From: a bacterium
GTDB lineage: Bacteria > Zhuqueibacterota > Zhuqueibacteria > Residuimicrobiales > Krinioviventaceae
Length of the DNA: 64,000 bases
Direction of reading: 5' to 3'
Assembly (NCBI GenBank): GCA_029561455.1
Contig: JAKQIY010000030.1
Coordinates: 248,001-312,000 of the forward strand
Both the position numbers and the translations under genes were made by a program. This document shows, in pieces, positions 1 through 8,755 of this stretch. Numbering within the stretch: position 1 is the first letter of the stretch; every line of letters begins with the position of its first letter. Under the pieces are notes generated by a model. It was not told the DNA's origin, did no database searches, and was given only the letters and a program-made list of their open reading frames with translations.

Positions 1-269
1 AGCCAGAACGTGCATAATGCAGCAAGCAGAGTGATGAGGCTGCCGCCAAAAATATCAATCGGGCCGTTACCGCCGAAAATATTGGCGACCATGCAGCCGA
101 TGAATAAACCCGGTATAGCTTGCGGGAAGAACCAGGGCAACACCGTCAGCGCTTCGGCGACTCGCACCTGGATTTGTCCGTAGCTGATAGGCGCTAAAAT
201 TATAGTCAACGCGGCATACAATGCGCCAATGATAGCCGCAGTGGTAATGTAATTTGTACTTTTTTTCAT
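1..269 (-). CDS. queT: Queuosine-precursor transporter QueT, N-terminal part (gene runs off the window)
   Basis: The complement of 267-269 is an ATG, and the frame stays open to the window edge, giving 89 codons of a hydrophobic protein. It starts MKKSTNYITTAAIIGAL and then has the QueT signature SYGQIQVRVAEALTVLP, followed by glycine-rich membrane segments (GLFIGCMVANIFGG, IDIFGGSLITLL). QueT proteins are the substrate-binding membrane subunits (S components) of ECF-type importers for queuosine precursors; that role is family knowledge. The start is only 6 bp from the divergent nth start, so its Shine-Dalgarno (GGAG, about 11 bases upstream) lies inside the first codons of nth. The C-terminus and any partner genes lie outside the window. 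Confidence 0.85.
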   Translation of the reverse strand, partial: MKKSTNYITTAAIIGALYAALTIILAPISYGQIQVRVAEALTVLPWFFPQAIPGLFIGCMVANIFGGNGPIDIFGGSLITLLAALCTFW

Positions 270-275
270 AAAGCC

Positions 276-932
276 ATGCACTCCAATCTGGTCCAACAAA
301 TAACCACACAATTAGAGACTGCTTTCGGCATTCCCCGCCGGCAGGAACCGGGCAAACCGCTCGACAGTCTGATTTTAACGATACTTTCGCAAAGCACCAA
401 CGACCGCAATCGCGATGCGGCTTACCGGCAGCTTGTAGAGCAATTTCCGGACTGGGAAACGTTGATGAATGCGCCGGTAGAGCAAGTCGCCCGTGCCATT
501 CGTACCGCCGGTTTGAGCAACCAGAAAAGCGCCCGTATTCAGGAAGCGCTGCGCTGGATTTATTCGACTTACCACACTTTTGACCTGGCTTTTTTGTGCG
601 ATATGGAGCCGCAGCAGGTAATCGATACATTTATGCAATTAAAAGGCGTCGGTATTAAAACCATCAGCGTAGTGCTGATGGTAACCTGCGGCGTCGATAT
701 TTTTCCGGTAGATACGCATGTGCACCGCATCTGCAAGAGACTGGGACTGGTTCCTGAAAAAGCCGGCGCGGAAAAGACTCACCATCTTATGCAACCGCTG
801 GTACCAAAAGGAAAAGCTTATTCGCTGCACATGAATTTTTTGAAACTGGGCCGCACGATCTGTAAAGCGCAAAAGCCTGCCTGCCGGCTGTGTCCAATCA
901 GCAATTTATGTCCATCGGCCAAAATGGAATGA
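276..932 (+). CDS. nth: Endonuclease III (bifunctional DNA glycosylase/AP lyase)
   Basis: A 218-residue HhH-GPD base-excision repair enzyme of about the usual endonuclease III length. It removes oxidised pyrimidines and nicks the abasic site. The helix-hairpin-helix LKGVGIKT contains the expected catalytic lysine (K128), and VDTH carries the catalytic aspartate (D146). The C-terminal iron-sulfur loop is intact: C196, C203, C206 and C212 give the C-x6-C-x2-C-x5-C spacing for a 4Fe-4S cluster. The start is almost back to back with queT and has no visible Shine-Dalgarno. The TGA stop directly abuts the convergent stop of the alkyltransferase-like gene; the two stops together read TGATCA. Confidence 0.95.
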   Translation: MHSNLVQQITTQLETAFGIPRRQEPGKPLDSLILTILSQSTNDRNRDAAYRQLVEQFPDWETLMNAPVEQVARAIRTAGLSNQKSARIQEALRWIYSTYHTFDLAFLCDMEPQQVIDTFMQLKGVGIKTISVVLMVTCGVDIFPVDTHVHRICKRLGLVPEKAGAEKTHHLMQPLVPKGKAYSLHMNFLKLGRTICKAQKPACRLCPISNLCPSAKME

Positions 933-1268
933 TCAAGGTAGAACCACTTTATCCGGCAACGGCTGCCAACCATATTTTTGCATATCGATTACACCATTAT
1001 AGCCAATCTGAACACCTTCCGCTTCCAGCAATTGTTGTTGCAGGTCGCCGCCAGCGTAATCCGCATCCAAACTGATCTTGCCTTTACTGTTGATCACCCG
1101 GTGCCAGGGCAGATCGAGTTCTGCGGGACAACTGTGCATAGCCCAGCCTACGGTTCGCGCTGCACGCGGGTTTCCCAGCAGCGCCGCAATTTGTCCATAC
1201 GATGCCACCCGTCCTTTAGGTATTTGGCCGACGAGACGCCACACCTGTTGAAAAAATCCGCTTGCCAT
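933..1268 (-). CDS. Alkyltransferase-like protein (ATL), MGMT fold without the acceptor cysteine
   Basis: A 111-residue protein covering only the DNA-binding domain of O6-alkylguanine-DNA alkyltransferase (GRVASYGQIAALLGNPRAAR is the recognition-helix region). The active-site motif, PCHR in true alkyltransferases, is PWHR here (DLPWHRVINSKGKIS). Tryptophan in place of cysteine defines the ATL family, which binds O6-alkylguanine lesions without repairing them and hands them to nucleotide excision repair; that role is family knowledge. It converges with nth with no bases between the stops, so this corner pairs two DNA-lesion recognition proteins. Nothing seen suggests damage; the short length is normal for an ATL. 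Confidence 0.93.
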   Translation of the reverse strand: MASGFFQQVWRLVGQIPKGRVASYGQIAALLGNPRAARTVGWAMHSCPAELDLPWHRVINSKGKISLDADYAGGDLQQQLLEAEGVQIGYNGVIDMQKYGWQPLPDKVVLP

Positions 1269-1439
1269 ACGCTCTCTTTTTATTCCTGTTAATTTATGAA
1301 ATATTAATCTTTAATTCAAGTTATGCGCACGGATTAATAGCGGTATGCGATTATAAATATTCGGTGATTTACCTTTGAAATGACCGGTAAAATAAGTATT
1401 TTTATGTATTCAATTATTACTAACCGGAAGCGGATTATT

Positions 1440-2621
1440 ATGGCTGCGGAGCAGCGCGCAAAAATTCTTGTTACCTGCGCCAAAGGCATCTCTCCATATC
1501 TTAAAGAGGAGATCGCCGGACTTGGCTTTCCAGTCGAGGCTGAAAAGACCCTGGGAGTTTTTACCAGTGGAACGTTGCAGGATACCATTCGTTTGAACAT
1601 GCAATTACGCACCGGATTGCGGGTTTTATACCAACTGGCTGAATTCCGGGCGCACACTCCGGAGCAGCTTTATAAATACCTGGTTAAACTCAACTGGGAA
1701 GATTATCTTGATGCAGAGGGCTATATCTGCGTTACCTCGGCTGTCAGCACCCCGGCAATTAACGATACCCGTTTTGCCAACCTGAAAACCAAAGACGCTA
1801 TTGTCGACCGCATGCAGCAGCAATGCGGGCGCCGCCCGGATTCCGGCCCGGAACGCAATAAAACGGTAATCTTTTTGTACTGGCGCGAGGATGAGTGCGC
1901 CATATTTCTCGACACCTCCGGGGAACCGTTAGCAAAGCGCGGGTACCGCCAAATTCCGCTCAATGCGCCCATGCAGGAGACCCTGGCCGCCGCAGTCATT
2001 ATGGCAACAGGCTGGCAGGGGCAGAGCCCCTTTATAAATCCCATGTGCGGCAGCGGCACCCTGGCCATCGAAGCTGCGCTTGTTGCCCTGAACAAAGCGC
2101 CGGGATTATTGCGCAACCATTTTGGTTTTATGCACATTAAAAATTACGATTCCGAATTTTACCAGACCATACGCGCCGACTTGCGCCGCCAGGTTAAAAA
2201 AACTATTGATTTCGAAATTGTCGCTACCGATATCGATGCTGCCGCAGTACAGGGCAGTAAAAAGAACGCGCAAACTGCCGGGGTTGACCAATATATCCAT
2301 TTTGACAAGGCCGATTTCCGGGAAACACCCGTTCCGCAGCAACCCGGTATTATCATCATGAACCCGGAATATGGCGTGCGTTTAAATGAAGAAGCCAGGC
2401 TGGAAACAGTATACAAGGAAATAGGCGATTTTCTGAAAACCAGTTGCCAGGGGCACAAAGGTTATGTTTTTACCGGCAATTTAAACCTGGCTAAAAAAGT
2501 TGGTTTAAAAACCAGCCGCCGGTTGATCTTTTACAACGGGCCCCTTGAATGCCGGTTATTGGAATATGAATTGTACGAAGGTACAAAAGAGATATATGGA
2601 AATAAAAAGGCCGATTCCTGA
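1440..2621 (+). CDS. THUMP-domain 23S rRNA (guanine-N2) methyltransferase, RlmL N-terminal-half type
   Basis: A 393-residue RNA methyltransferase. The N-terminus is a THUMP-type RNA-binding region; the C-terminal half is a Rossmann methyltransferase with the SAM motif INPMCGSGTLAIEAA and a catalytic motif NPEYG, a variant of NPPYG. This is the UPF0020/RlmL-YcbY class, which makes m2G in 23S rRNA; the exact target base is inferred from family. The ATG at 1440 is chosen over an in-frame ATG at 1380 because a GGAAG Shine-Dalgarno sits about 10 bases before it and the upstream 20 residues do not look like the family's N-terminus. Only the first RlmL half is present; there is no RlmK domain. Confidence 0.9.
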   Translation: MAAEQRAKILVTCAKGISPYLKEEIAGLGFPVEAEKTLGVFTSGTLQDTIRLNMQLRTGLRVLYQLAEFRAHTPEQLYKYLVKLNWEDYLDAEGYICVTSAVSTPAINDTRFANLKTKDAIVDRMQQQCGRRPDSGPERNKTVIFLYWREDECAIFLDTSGEPLAKRGYRQIPLNAPMQETLAAAVIMATGWQGQSPFINPMCGSGTLAIEAALVALNKAPGLLRNHFGFMHIKNYDSEFYQTIRADLRRQVKKTIDFEIVATDIDAAAVQGSKKNAQTAGVDQYIHFDKADFRETPVPQQPGIIIMNPEYGVRLNEEARLETVYKEIGDFLKTSCQGHKGYVFTGNLNLAKKVGLKTSRRLIFYNGPLECRLLEYELYEGTKEIYGNKKADS

Positions 2622-2640
2622 GAGGAACCGGCCTTTTTTT
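2604..2640. terminator. Bidirectional rho-independent terminator
   Basis: A hairpin of AAGGCCG/ATTCCT paired with AGGAA/CCGGCCTT is flanked by an A-run on the left and a T-run on the right. It overlaps the stop of the rRNA methyltransferase and lies just before the convergent peptidase stop, so it can serve both genes. Confidence 0.85.
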
Positions 2641-2654
2641 GTGGGTGGGTATGG

Positions 2655-4541
2655 TTACATGCCTTTTTTCTTCAAAATCACTTCAATTTCATCCATTACC
2701 CGGTTCATAGCCGTCATGGTTTTGACAAACGGCTCCGGTGTGGTCATATCCACGCCGGCCTTTTTCAGCAAGTCGATGGGATATTCCGAACCGCCGGCCG
2801 ACAGGAAGGCCAAATATTTTTCCAGGGCACCTTTTTCCTTATTCAACACTTTTTCCGATAACGCGGTGGAAGCTGTGAATGAAGTGGCATATTGATAAAC
2901 ATAATAATTATAATAGAAATGAGGAATATATGCCCACTCATTGGTGTAAACATCTTTGACGATGCAGATATTTTTATCATGACCATAATATTTACGGACA
3001 ATATCGCCATATATTTGCGTCAGCGCTTCGCCGGTGAGGGCTTCGCCCTTTTCGGCTTTTTCGTGAATCGCTAATTCATATTCAGCAAATTGGGTTTGGC
3101 GGAAAACCGTGCCTTTAATGCCGTCAAGATAATTCATCAACAAGTCAAGTTTTACATCGTCATCCTTGATCTTTTTAAGCTGATCGTTGATCAGCAGCGC
3201 TTCATTAAAGGTCGAGGCAACTTCGGCGACAAATATCGGATAATCGGCAGTCGGGTAGGGCTGAGTTTTGTTTGATAGATAGCTCTGCATAGTGTGGCCG
3301 AGTTCATGAGCCAGTGTGCTGACATCATCGTATTTGCCGTTGAAATTCAACAGAATGTAGGGATGAACATCATACGCGCCGCCGCTGGAATAAGCCCCGG
3401 AACGCTTACCGGGAGAAGGATAAATGTCCATCCAGCGGTTGTTGATGGCTGTTTCAATAACACCGGTATATTCTTTGCCAAGCGGGGCAAATGCATCCAG
3501 CACCATTTGGTTGGCCTGGTCTATGGTAAATTGTAAATTAATACCTTTGACTACCGGCGTATAAACATCCGAGTATTTCAGAGTATCGACACCCAGCATC
3601 CGCTTTTTCAGCTTCAGGTAGCGATGAAAGGTATCCAGGTTGTTATTGACATTCTTAATGAGGGACATATAGACATCAATTGGAATATTGTTGGAATCTA
3701 ATGCATTTTCCAGGCTGGAATTGTAACCTCGCGAGCGGGCGTAAAACATGTGGGTTTTAATTTCTGCATACAATTGTTGTCCATACGTATTTTTAAATTT
3801 GGCGAGGCTGCCAAAAAAAGTATCAAATACCAGTTCCCGGTCCGCGCGATTGGTCGAAGCGCGATACAGGGCATAGTTCGCCAGGTTGAGATTGACTTTT
3901 TTGCCGTCGCTTAAAACAACATCTACATAAGGCATTTCCGCATTGCTGAAAACGCTGTAAATATCATACGGAGCGGAAGCCATCAATGAAGCCTGCGCCA
4001 GGATTTTTTCTTCCTTTTCTGAAAGCATGTGCGCCTTGCGCCGTTGCAGATCATTCAGATAAAAGGCGTAAATTGCCAGACCGGGTTCCGCTTTTAAAAA
4101 CGCATCAATTTTAGCTTTGTCGACTGCAATCAGTTCCGGTTCAATAAAGGAGGTCTTGGCGGCAAAGTCGGTGCCTAACTGTTGCAATTCCTGTTTCATT
4201 GATAAAGTTTGCGAGTTACGGGTATCTTCGTCAAATTTTTTTCCGGCATATCCGGATAACCGGCCATATTCTTTTTGCAGAGCAAAAACCAAATTCAGGC
4301 CGTTTAATAAATCCGCAGAAGAATTGGCCAATGTTCCCTTTTTTGCCACAACATCATCAATTTTTTGAGCCAAGTCCGCTTTGGCGGTTTCCCAGGCTTT
4401 GTCGTCCGGGTACAGATCGGCCAGGTTCCATTTATATTTTTCTTCAATGTCCGCCCGTTCCCGGCTTTGTGCGGTCAAGTTTGCCTGCGCTAAAAATAGT
4501 AGTGCTGCCATGATTATGAAAATTCCTGTTTTATTTAACAT
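2655..4541 (-). CDS. pepF: Exported oligoendopeptidase F-like M3 metallopeptidase
   Basis: A 628-residue M3-family zinc peptidase of PepF type. The zinc site is AHELGHTMQS (H412, E413, H416), with the third ligand in FVAEVAST (E440). The N-terminus is a signal peptide (hydrophobic MAALLFLAQANLTAQ), so unlike cytosolic PepF the enzyme should act in the periplasm or outside, trimming short peptides; that is inference from the signal. The start has an AAGGA site about 10 bases upstream. It lies 52 bp downstream of another exported metallopeptidase on the same strand and probably shares its transcript, ending at the terminator at 2604-2640. Confidence 0.93.
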   Translation of the reverse strand: MLNKTGIFIIMAALLFLAQANLTAQSRERADIEEKYKWNLADLYPDDKAWETAKADLAQKIDDVVAKKGTLANSSADLLNGLNLVFALQKEYGRLSGYAGKKFDEDTRNSQTLSMKQELQQLGTDFAAKTSFIEPELIAVDKAKIDAFLKAEPGLAIYAFYLNDLQRRKAHMLSEKEEKILAQASLMASAPYDIYSVFSNAEMPYVDVVLSDGKKVNLNLANYALYRASTNRADRELVFDTFFGSLAKFKNTYGQQLYAEIKTHMFYARSRGYNSSLENALDSNNIPIDVYMSLIKNVNNNLDTFHRYLKLKKRMLGVDTLKYSDVYTPVVKGINLQFTIDQANQMVLDAFAPLGKEYTGVIETAINNRWMDIYPSPGKRSGAYSSGGAYDVHPYILLNFNGKYDDVSTLAHELGHTMQSYLSNKTQPYPTADYPIFVAEVASTFNEALLINDQLKKIKDDDVKLDLLMNYLDGIKGTVFRQTQFAEYELAIHEKAEKGEALTGEALTQIYGDIVRKYYGHDKNICIVKDVYTNEWAYIPHFYYNYYVYQYATSFTASTALSEKVLNKEKGALEKYLAFLSAGGSEYPIDLLKKAGVDMTTPEPFVKTMTAMNRVMDEIEVILKKKGM

Positions 4542-4593
4542 AAATAAATTCCTTTCCTGTTGTTTGCCGATATCATACCGTTAATAAATGTTT

Positions 4594-6264
4594 TTATTCT
4601 ATTTCCGATAATTCATTAATAACCGGATACACCGGGCGAATATCAACCGGAACATGTTTTAATTCGTCGATCAGTTTGGCCATTAACGGCGTCATGACAC
4701 GATATTTTTCCACCAGTTGCCCGGCGCCGGTGTAATCACCGCGCGCTTCAATCAGCAGCAAGGTGTTGGCAAGACGCTTGACGGCGTTCAGCAATTTATC
4801 CCGATCATAATTCAATTTACCATTGGCATCGGCATAAAAAGCGCCGGTTTCGATGAAATAATTGAATTGAATGGCAACACCGCCGCCATGTGCTTCATCT
4901 ATGCCGAAGCGGATCGAACGGAACATGCCGCCCAGGTAACTGGCCAGAGTCGATTCTTCCATCTCTTGCGGAAATACGCCTTTGCTCATCAGGAACAGCA
5001 TGTTGTATAAACCCAACACGTCCGCTTTACATTCCTCGATGGTGGAATAGTGTTCCTTCAATTCCTTGCCTACGGATGTTTTAACACCGTTTTCCAGGGT
5101 TATATTTCCCGGTCCCAAACCATGGCTGACTTCGTGCAGCAGGACATGATTAAAATAGGCGTCAAAGGTTACATGTTTGAGGGGATCATCAGCAAGAATG
5201 GTGTTGACGATGGGAATCCAGCATTTTTCAAATTTTGCCCGGGCAACATTTTTCAGCATGACTTTTTTTGAGCCTTTGGCTTCGCGCACCCGCTCGTCAT
5301 TGGGCAAATTAAATGCGGTGGTTTGTATTCCGGCTTTGGTATCGCCGGCGGAAAAAACCTCCTGAACCACTTTGACCGGCGAAGATGAGCCGCGGTTAAA
5401 GTTTTTGTATTGATCGGGTATGGGCAGGTTATTTTCCATGTCATCCAGATAGCCGGAGACGATTTCCAGTTTCCTGCTTTCCTCATGATCGACCACGCAT
5501 AAAAACGCCTCATACGCGGCTTTGTAATTGAATAACCGATCTTCGTACACTTCATAAGGGCCAATCACAATTTCCAGGTCGCCGGCCAAATCCATCCAGG
5601 CCATGTCGCTTTCATAGTAATCATCGGTTAAAAAGGCTTGAGCGCGGAGGGTCAAATAGTTTTTCAGGGTAGCATCGTCGGTAAGCGCTGCCGCTTCATC
5701 GAGTAAAGCACTCACTTTTTCAACCAGTTCTTTATAAGCAACATGGTATGGAATAACCTGTAACCCGGCGCTATCCCTGCTAATAATTGTGAATTCGCTC
5801 GTAAACTGCTTTTCCACGTCCGGCTTGCCGGCAAAAGCCGCCAGGAATTCCTCTTTGCTCATATTGGTCGGATAGAACCCGGCGCCCAGCGGTTTTTCAC
5901 CTACTTTAATAAAGGGAGTATGTTCTTCCAGGCGGTTCCAGGGGCCGAACATGACCTTGAACAGATCGAGATGAGCCTGAGCCTTGGCGTCGTTTTGCAG
6001 TTGTTCCAGCAATTGCGGGTTATCGGGAGTGACCTGCAATAAAAATAGACGGTCGATTATTTCTCCGGCCTGGACAAGTTTTGCCAGGGCTTTTTTGTCG
6101 TTAACGGATAACGAACCCAGATCGCATTGCAGTTCAACCGGCGCCAGCTTTTCAAGCTGCTCATTAACATAGGCAACAGAAGTGGTATCGGCCTCTTTTG
6201 GGCTGCAACTGCATAATGCAAGTACGGCAATCAAAATTCCTCCAAACACAAAAGTAAGTCGCAT
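4594..6264 (-). CDS. M49-like (dipeptidyl peptidase III-related) zinc metallopeptidase lipoprotein
   Basis: A 556-residue putative lipoprotein (hydrophobic leader LIAVLALCSCS, lipidation at C18 or C20). The metal site is LLHEVSHGLG (HEVSH, residues 377-381) followed by IEECKADVLG (410-415), the HExxH...EExxAD arrangement of DPP III relatives. Classical DPP III has HELLGH with one extra residue; this shorter HExxH version is the bacterial form often mislabelled as a Zn-dependent hydrolase or Nudix protein. It is likely an exopeptidase at the inner face of the outer membrane or in the periplasm. AAGGAG precedes the ATG. It is first in an apparent two-gene transcript with pepF. Confidence 0.8.
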   Translation of the reverse strand: MRLTFVFGGILIAVLALCSCSPKEADTTSVAYVNEQLEKLAPVELQCDLGSLSVNDKKALAKLVQAGEIIDRLFLLQVTPDNPQLLEQLQNDAKAQAHLDLFKVMFGPWNRLEEHTPFIKVGEKPLGAGFYPTNMSKEEFLAAFAGKPDVEKQFTSEFTIISRDSAGLQVIPYHVAYKELVEKVSALLDEAAALTDDATLKNYLTLRAQAFLTDDYYESDMAWMDLAGDLEIVIGPYEVYEDRLFNYKAAYEAFLCVVDHEESRKLEIVSGYLDDMENNLPIPDQYKNFNRGSSSPVKVVQEVFSAGDTKAGIQTTAFNLPNDERVREAKGSKKVMLKNVARAKFEKCWIPIVNTILADDPLKHVTFDAYFNHVLLHEVSHGLGPGNITLENGVKTSVGKELKEHYSTIEECKADVLGLYNMLFLMSKGVFPQEMEESTLASYLGGMFRSIRFGIDEAHGGGVAIQFNYFIETGAFYADANGKLNYDRDKLLNAVKRLANTLLLIEARGDYTGAGQLVEKYRVMTPLMAKLIDELKHVPVDIRPVYPVINELSEIE

Positions 6265-6374
6265 GTGTGCTCCTTGTTATGAAAAGTTATGTTTATTGAA
6301 TTTAGGAAATTATTTTTGAAAAACAAATGAGTTAATAGGATAAAGCAATAAAGGCAGGATTTTTTTAGCAAAGT

Positions 6375-6410
6375 AAAAACAGTTGCCCGGGCATGTGTCC
6401 GGACAACTGT
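6375..6410 (-). terminator. Rho-independent terminator of the TonB-dependent receptor gene
   Basis: ACAGTTGCCCGG pairs with TCCGGACAACTGT with one mismatch. Read on the minus strand, the hairpin is followed by a T-rich stretch. It separates the receptor transcript from the M49 peptidase downstream. Confidence 0.75.
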
Positions 6411-6465
6411 TGTAAGAAATTTTATGGGGTAAAGAATTAAAGACTGAAATACAATGACCGTTTGC

Positions 6466-8646
6466 TTAAAATGTTGTGGATAACGACAATACATAATTCC
6501 TTATTGGTAATAATGTTCGTTCCATCTGGGTATGATTATGGTTCAGGGCATTGTTAACATTGGCCATCAGTGTGTAATTTAAAAATTTTAAAGCCAGGCG
6601 GCCGTTCAGGGTCTTTTGCGCTACCCGATCATCGTTGGGATAGACTTTGACTTTATCCAGCCGCGAGACATAGATATAATCGGCGCCGATCTGTAATTTA
6701 CCAATTTGATAGCTGACGGAGGATTTTAGTAAATGTTTGGCGCGGTACGCCAGCACGGTATTGAGGTCAAGATCTTCCGGGTCCATAAAAGTATAACCCA
6801 CTTCAATGGCGGCGTTGTTGAACCAGGGAATGACCTTGAGATTGGTTTCCACGCCTTTGATGCGGGCACGGGTAACATTGGTAAACTGCACCGTTTGGGT
6901 TTCATCCGGTTCGGGTTCAATCAAATCCCAGTAATCGTTCCAGAACCCGGCAATATCCAGGTAAAAGTGGGGATTGGGGTTGTAATTGCAACCCAGTTCA
7001 TGCGACCAGGCGGTTTCGGATTTTAAATTCTGATTGGGAATTATCCGGATGCCTGAGAATATGGAATCGGAAAAGCGTTCCGACATGCTGGCGGCGCGGA
7101 AACCCCGCCCTGAGGAAAGCCGGAAGGTCATGTCCGACTGCGCGTGCCATACCACACCCAGTTTGGGACTGAGTTCGGAATCGTTGAAACCAATGTCCAC
7201 GTACTGATAGTCATAGCGCAAACCCAGGGTTAACATAACATTGGTAATTAGTTTTCTTTCGTTTTGCGCATACAGAGAAACAGAATATTGGTCATGCGTA
7301 CCCACCAGGCCGGATACCACATGATCCCACGATTCTTCAGTGCCGAAGGTAATGGAATTTTCTTCAGAGACCTGGTAATCGCCCTGCATTTCAAAGCCAT
7401 AACGGTTGGCGGTCGAGGCGTTGTCGTTATCGTGGAAATAATTTTTCCAGTAATTGCGGAACCAGGAGAGCCTGGTCTTGAGGCCAAAGTTTTTGCCGGC
7501 AATCCAGTTGTGAAAACCATTCAACCCGAATTTATTGGAATTGTAATAATCACCAATCGCTTCCGGGGCGACCTCAAGGGCGTGGCGCTGGTCGCGCCAC
7601 ATTAAGCCGGCGCCGCTTTCGCCGCCTTCGGCATTTGCCGAAAGGGTGAGGTTTTGCTGGCCGTTAATTTTAGTAAATATCTTGGCCGAGCCGTTAAGTC
7701 TTTGATAATTGCCATTTTGCCGGTAACCGGTAGTCTGCTGCCGGCCCAGGGAGAGCATGACATCCGCATTTTTTATACGGCGGCTGTGGTCGATGTTTAC
7801 ATCGTCAAAATGCAGGGTGCGGTCGCCGGCCCAACGCCATTCTTCAAATCTGGGTTTGTCATATAGACCTGCGGACATACGGATGTTGGTGGTCGGTTTG
7901 GGCGTGGTCTTTTTGGTGATGATATTGATCACGCCGCCCAGGGCATTGGCGCCATACAATGCCGACCCGGCGCCTTTGATAATTTCCACCTGTTCCACCT
8001 GCGTGGCCGGAACCATATCCCATTTAATATCGCCACTATCGCCCGGCATCACCGGAACGCCGTCAATCAGGAACAACACACGGCTGCCGGCGCCGTAACT
8101 GAACCCGGAAGATCCGCGGATGTTGACCTGCGAGCCGATATAGTTGATCCCCGATGAATATTCCAGCAATTTATCAATATAGATCTGGTTTTTTTCTTTC
8201 AATTCGCGCGCCGTCATCACTCCTACGCTGTTGGGAGAATCCTGAATGCTTTGCCGTCTTTTGTTGGCGGTTACCAGCACTTCCGGGGTTTCGATGACGG
8301 TTTCTTCCATTTGAAAATTGAGTACGGTGGTTTTATCAGCATTGACTGTTACATTTTTAAATTCGATGCGTTTATAGCCCATCATGGAGACCACAAGCTG
8401 ATATGTGCCGGGGGGAATGCGGTTCAGGGTATAATTACCGTCCACATCGGTGGCGCCGCCCAGTACCGTGCCGCTTAACAGCAGGTTTACGGCCGGCAGC
8501 GCTTCGCCGTCCGCTTTATCGGTTACCTGGCCGGAGATCGTACCGAATATCTGGCCCCACAGCGTATTTGCTATTAATAGACTGAACGCGAATATTATGA
8601 TTACTCTTTTTACCGGTTTTGCTATCATATTCATATTCTTTTTCAT
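6466..8646 (-). CDS. TonB-dependent outer-membrane receptor with N-terminal CarboxypepD_reg-like domain
   Basis: A 726-residue outer-membrane transporter. After a signal peptide (about residues 1-32) comes a CarboxypepD_reg-like beta domain (GTISGQVTDKADGEALPAVN to about 115). The plug follows (SVGVMTARELKEKNQIYIDK; VNIRGSSGFSYGAGSRVLFL; ALGGVINIITKK), then a beta-barrel ending in a terminal aromatic strand (VLSLSTTF). Such receptors import iron complexes, cobalamin or oligosaccharides using TonB energy; the substrate cannot be told from sequence, and there is no SusD partner nearby. It lies 109 bp downstream of a same-strand lipoprotein gene with no terminator between, so the two are probably co-transcribed. 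Confidence 0.92.
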   Translation of the reverse strand: MKKNMNMIAKPVKRVIIIFAFSLLIANTLWGQIFGTISGQVTDKADGEALPAVNLLLSGTVLGGATDVDGNYTLNRIPPGTYQLVVSMMGYKRIEFKNVTVNADKTTVLNFQMEETVIETPEVLVTANKRRQSIQDSPNSVGVMTARELKEKNQIYIDKLLEYSSGINYIGSQVNIRGSSGFSYGAGSRVLFLIDGVPVMPGDSGDIKWDMVPATQVEQVEIIKGAGSALYGANALGGVINIITKKTTPKPTTNIRMSAGLYDKPRFEEWRWAGDRTLHFDDVNIDHSRRIKNADVMLSLGRQQTTGYRQNGNYQRLNGSAKIFTKINGQQNLTLSANAEGGESGAGLMWRDQRHALEVAPEAIGDYYNSNKFGLNGFHNWIAGKNFGLKTRLSWFRNYWKNYFHDNDNASTANRYGFEMQGDYQVSEENSITFGTEESWDHVVSGLVGTHDQYSVSLYAQNERKLITNVMLTLGLRYDYQYVDIGFNDSELSPKLGVVWHAQSDMTFRLSSGRGFRAASMSERFSDSIFSGIRIIPNQNLKSETAWSHELGCNYNPNPHFYLDIAGFWNDYWDLIEPEPDETQTVQFTNVTRARIKGVETNLKVIPWFNNAAIEVGYTFMDPEDLDLNTVLAYRAKHLLKSSVSYQIGKLQIGADYIYVSRLDKVKVYPNDDRVAQKTLNGRLALKFLNYTLMANVNNALNHNHTQMERTLLPIRNYVLSLSTTF

Positions 8647-8755
8647 TTATCTGTTGTTTGGCATTTACCTGAATTTTCACTAGAAATAGATTATGGCGCT
8701 GTCCTGCACAAAACCACTGAACAATCAAAGTGCATAATCACCGACAACGCGCGGT

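Noticed and set aside
67-872. Several minus-strand open frames opposite nth
   Set aside because: They lie antisense to a complete, motif-verified nth gene and over the queT start. Their translations are cysteine/arginine-rich with no family features.
1380-1439. Upstream in-frame ATG for the rRNA methyltransferase
   Set aside because: It has no ribosome site and adds 20 residues unlike the family start; the ATG at 1440 has GGAAG.
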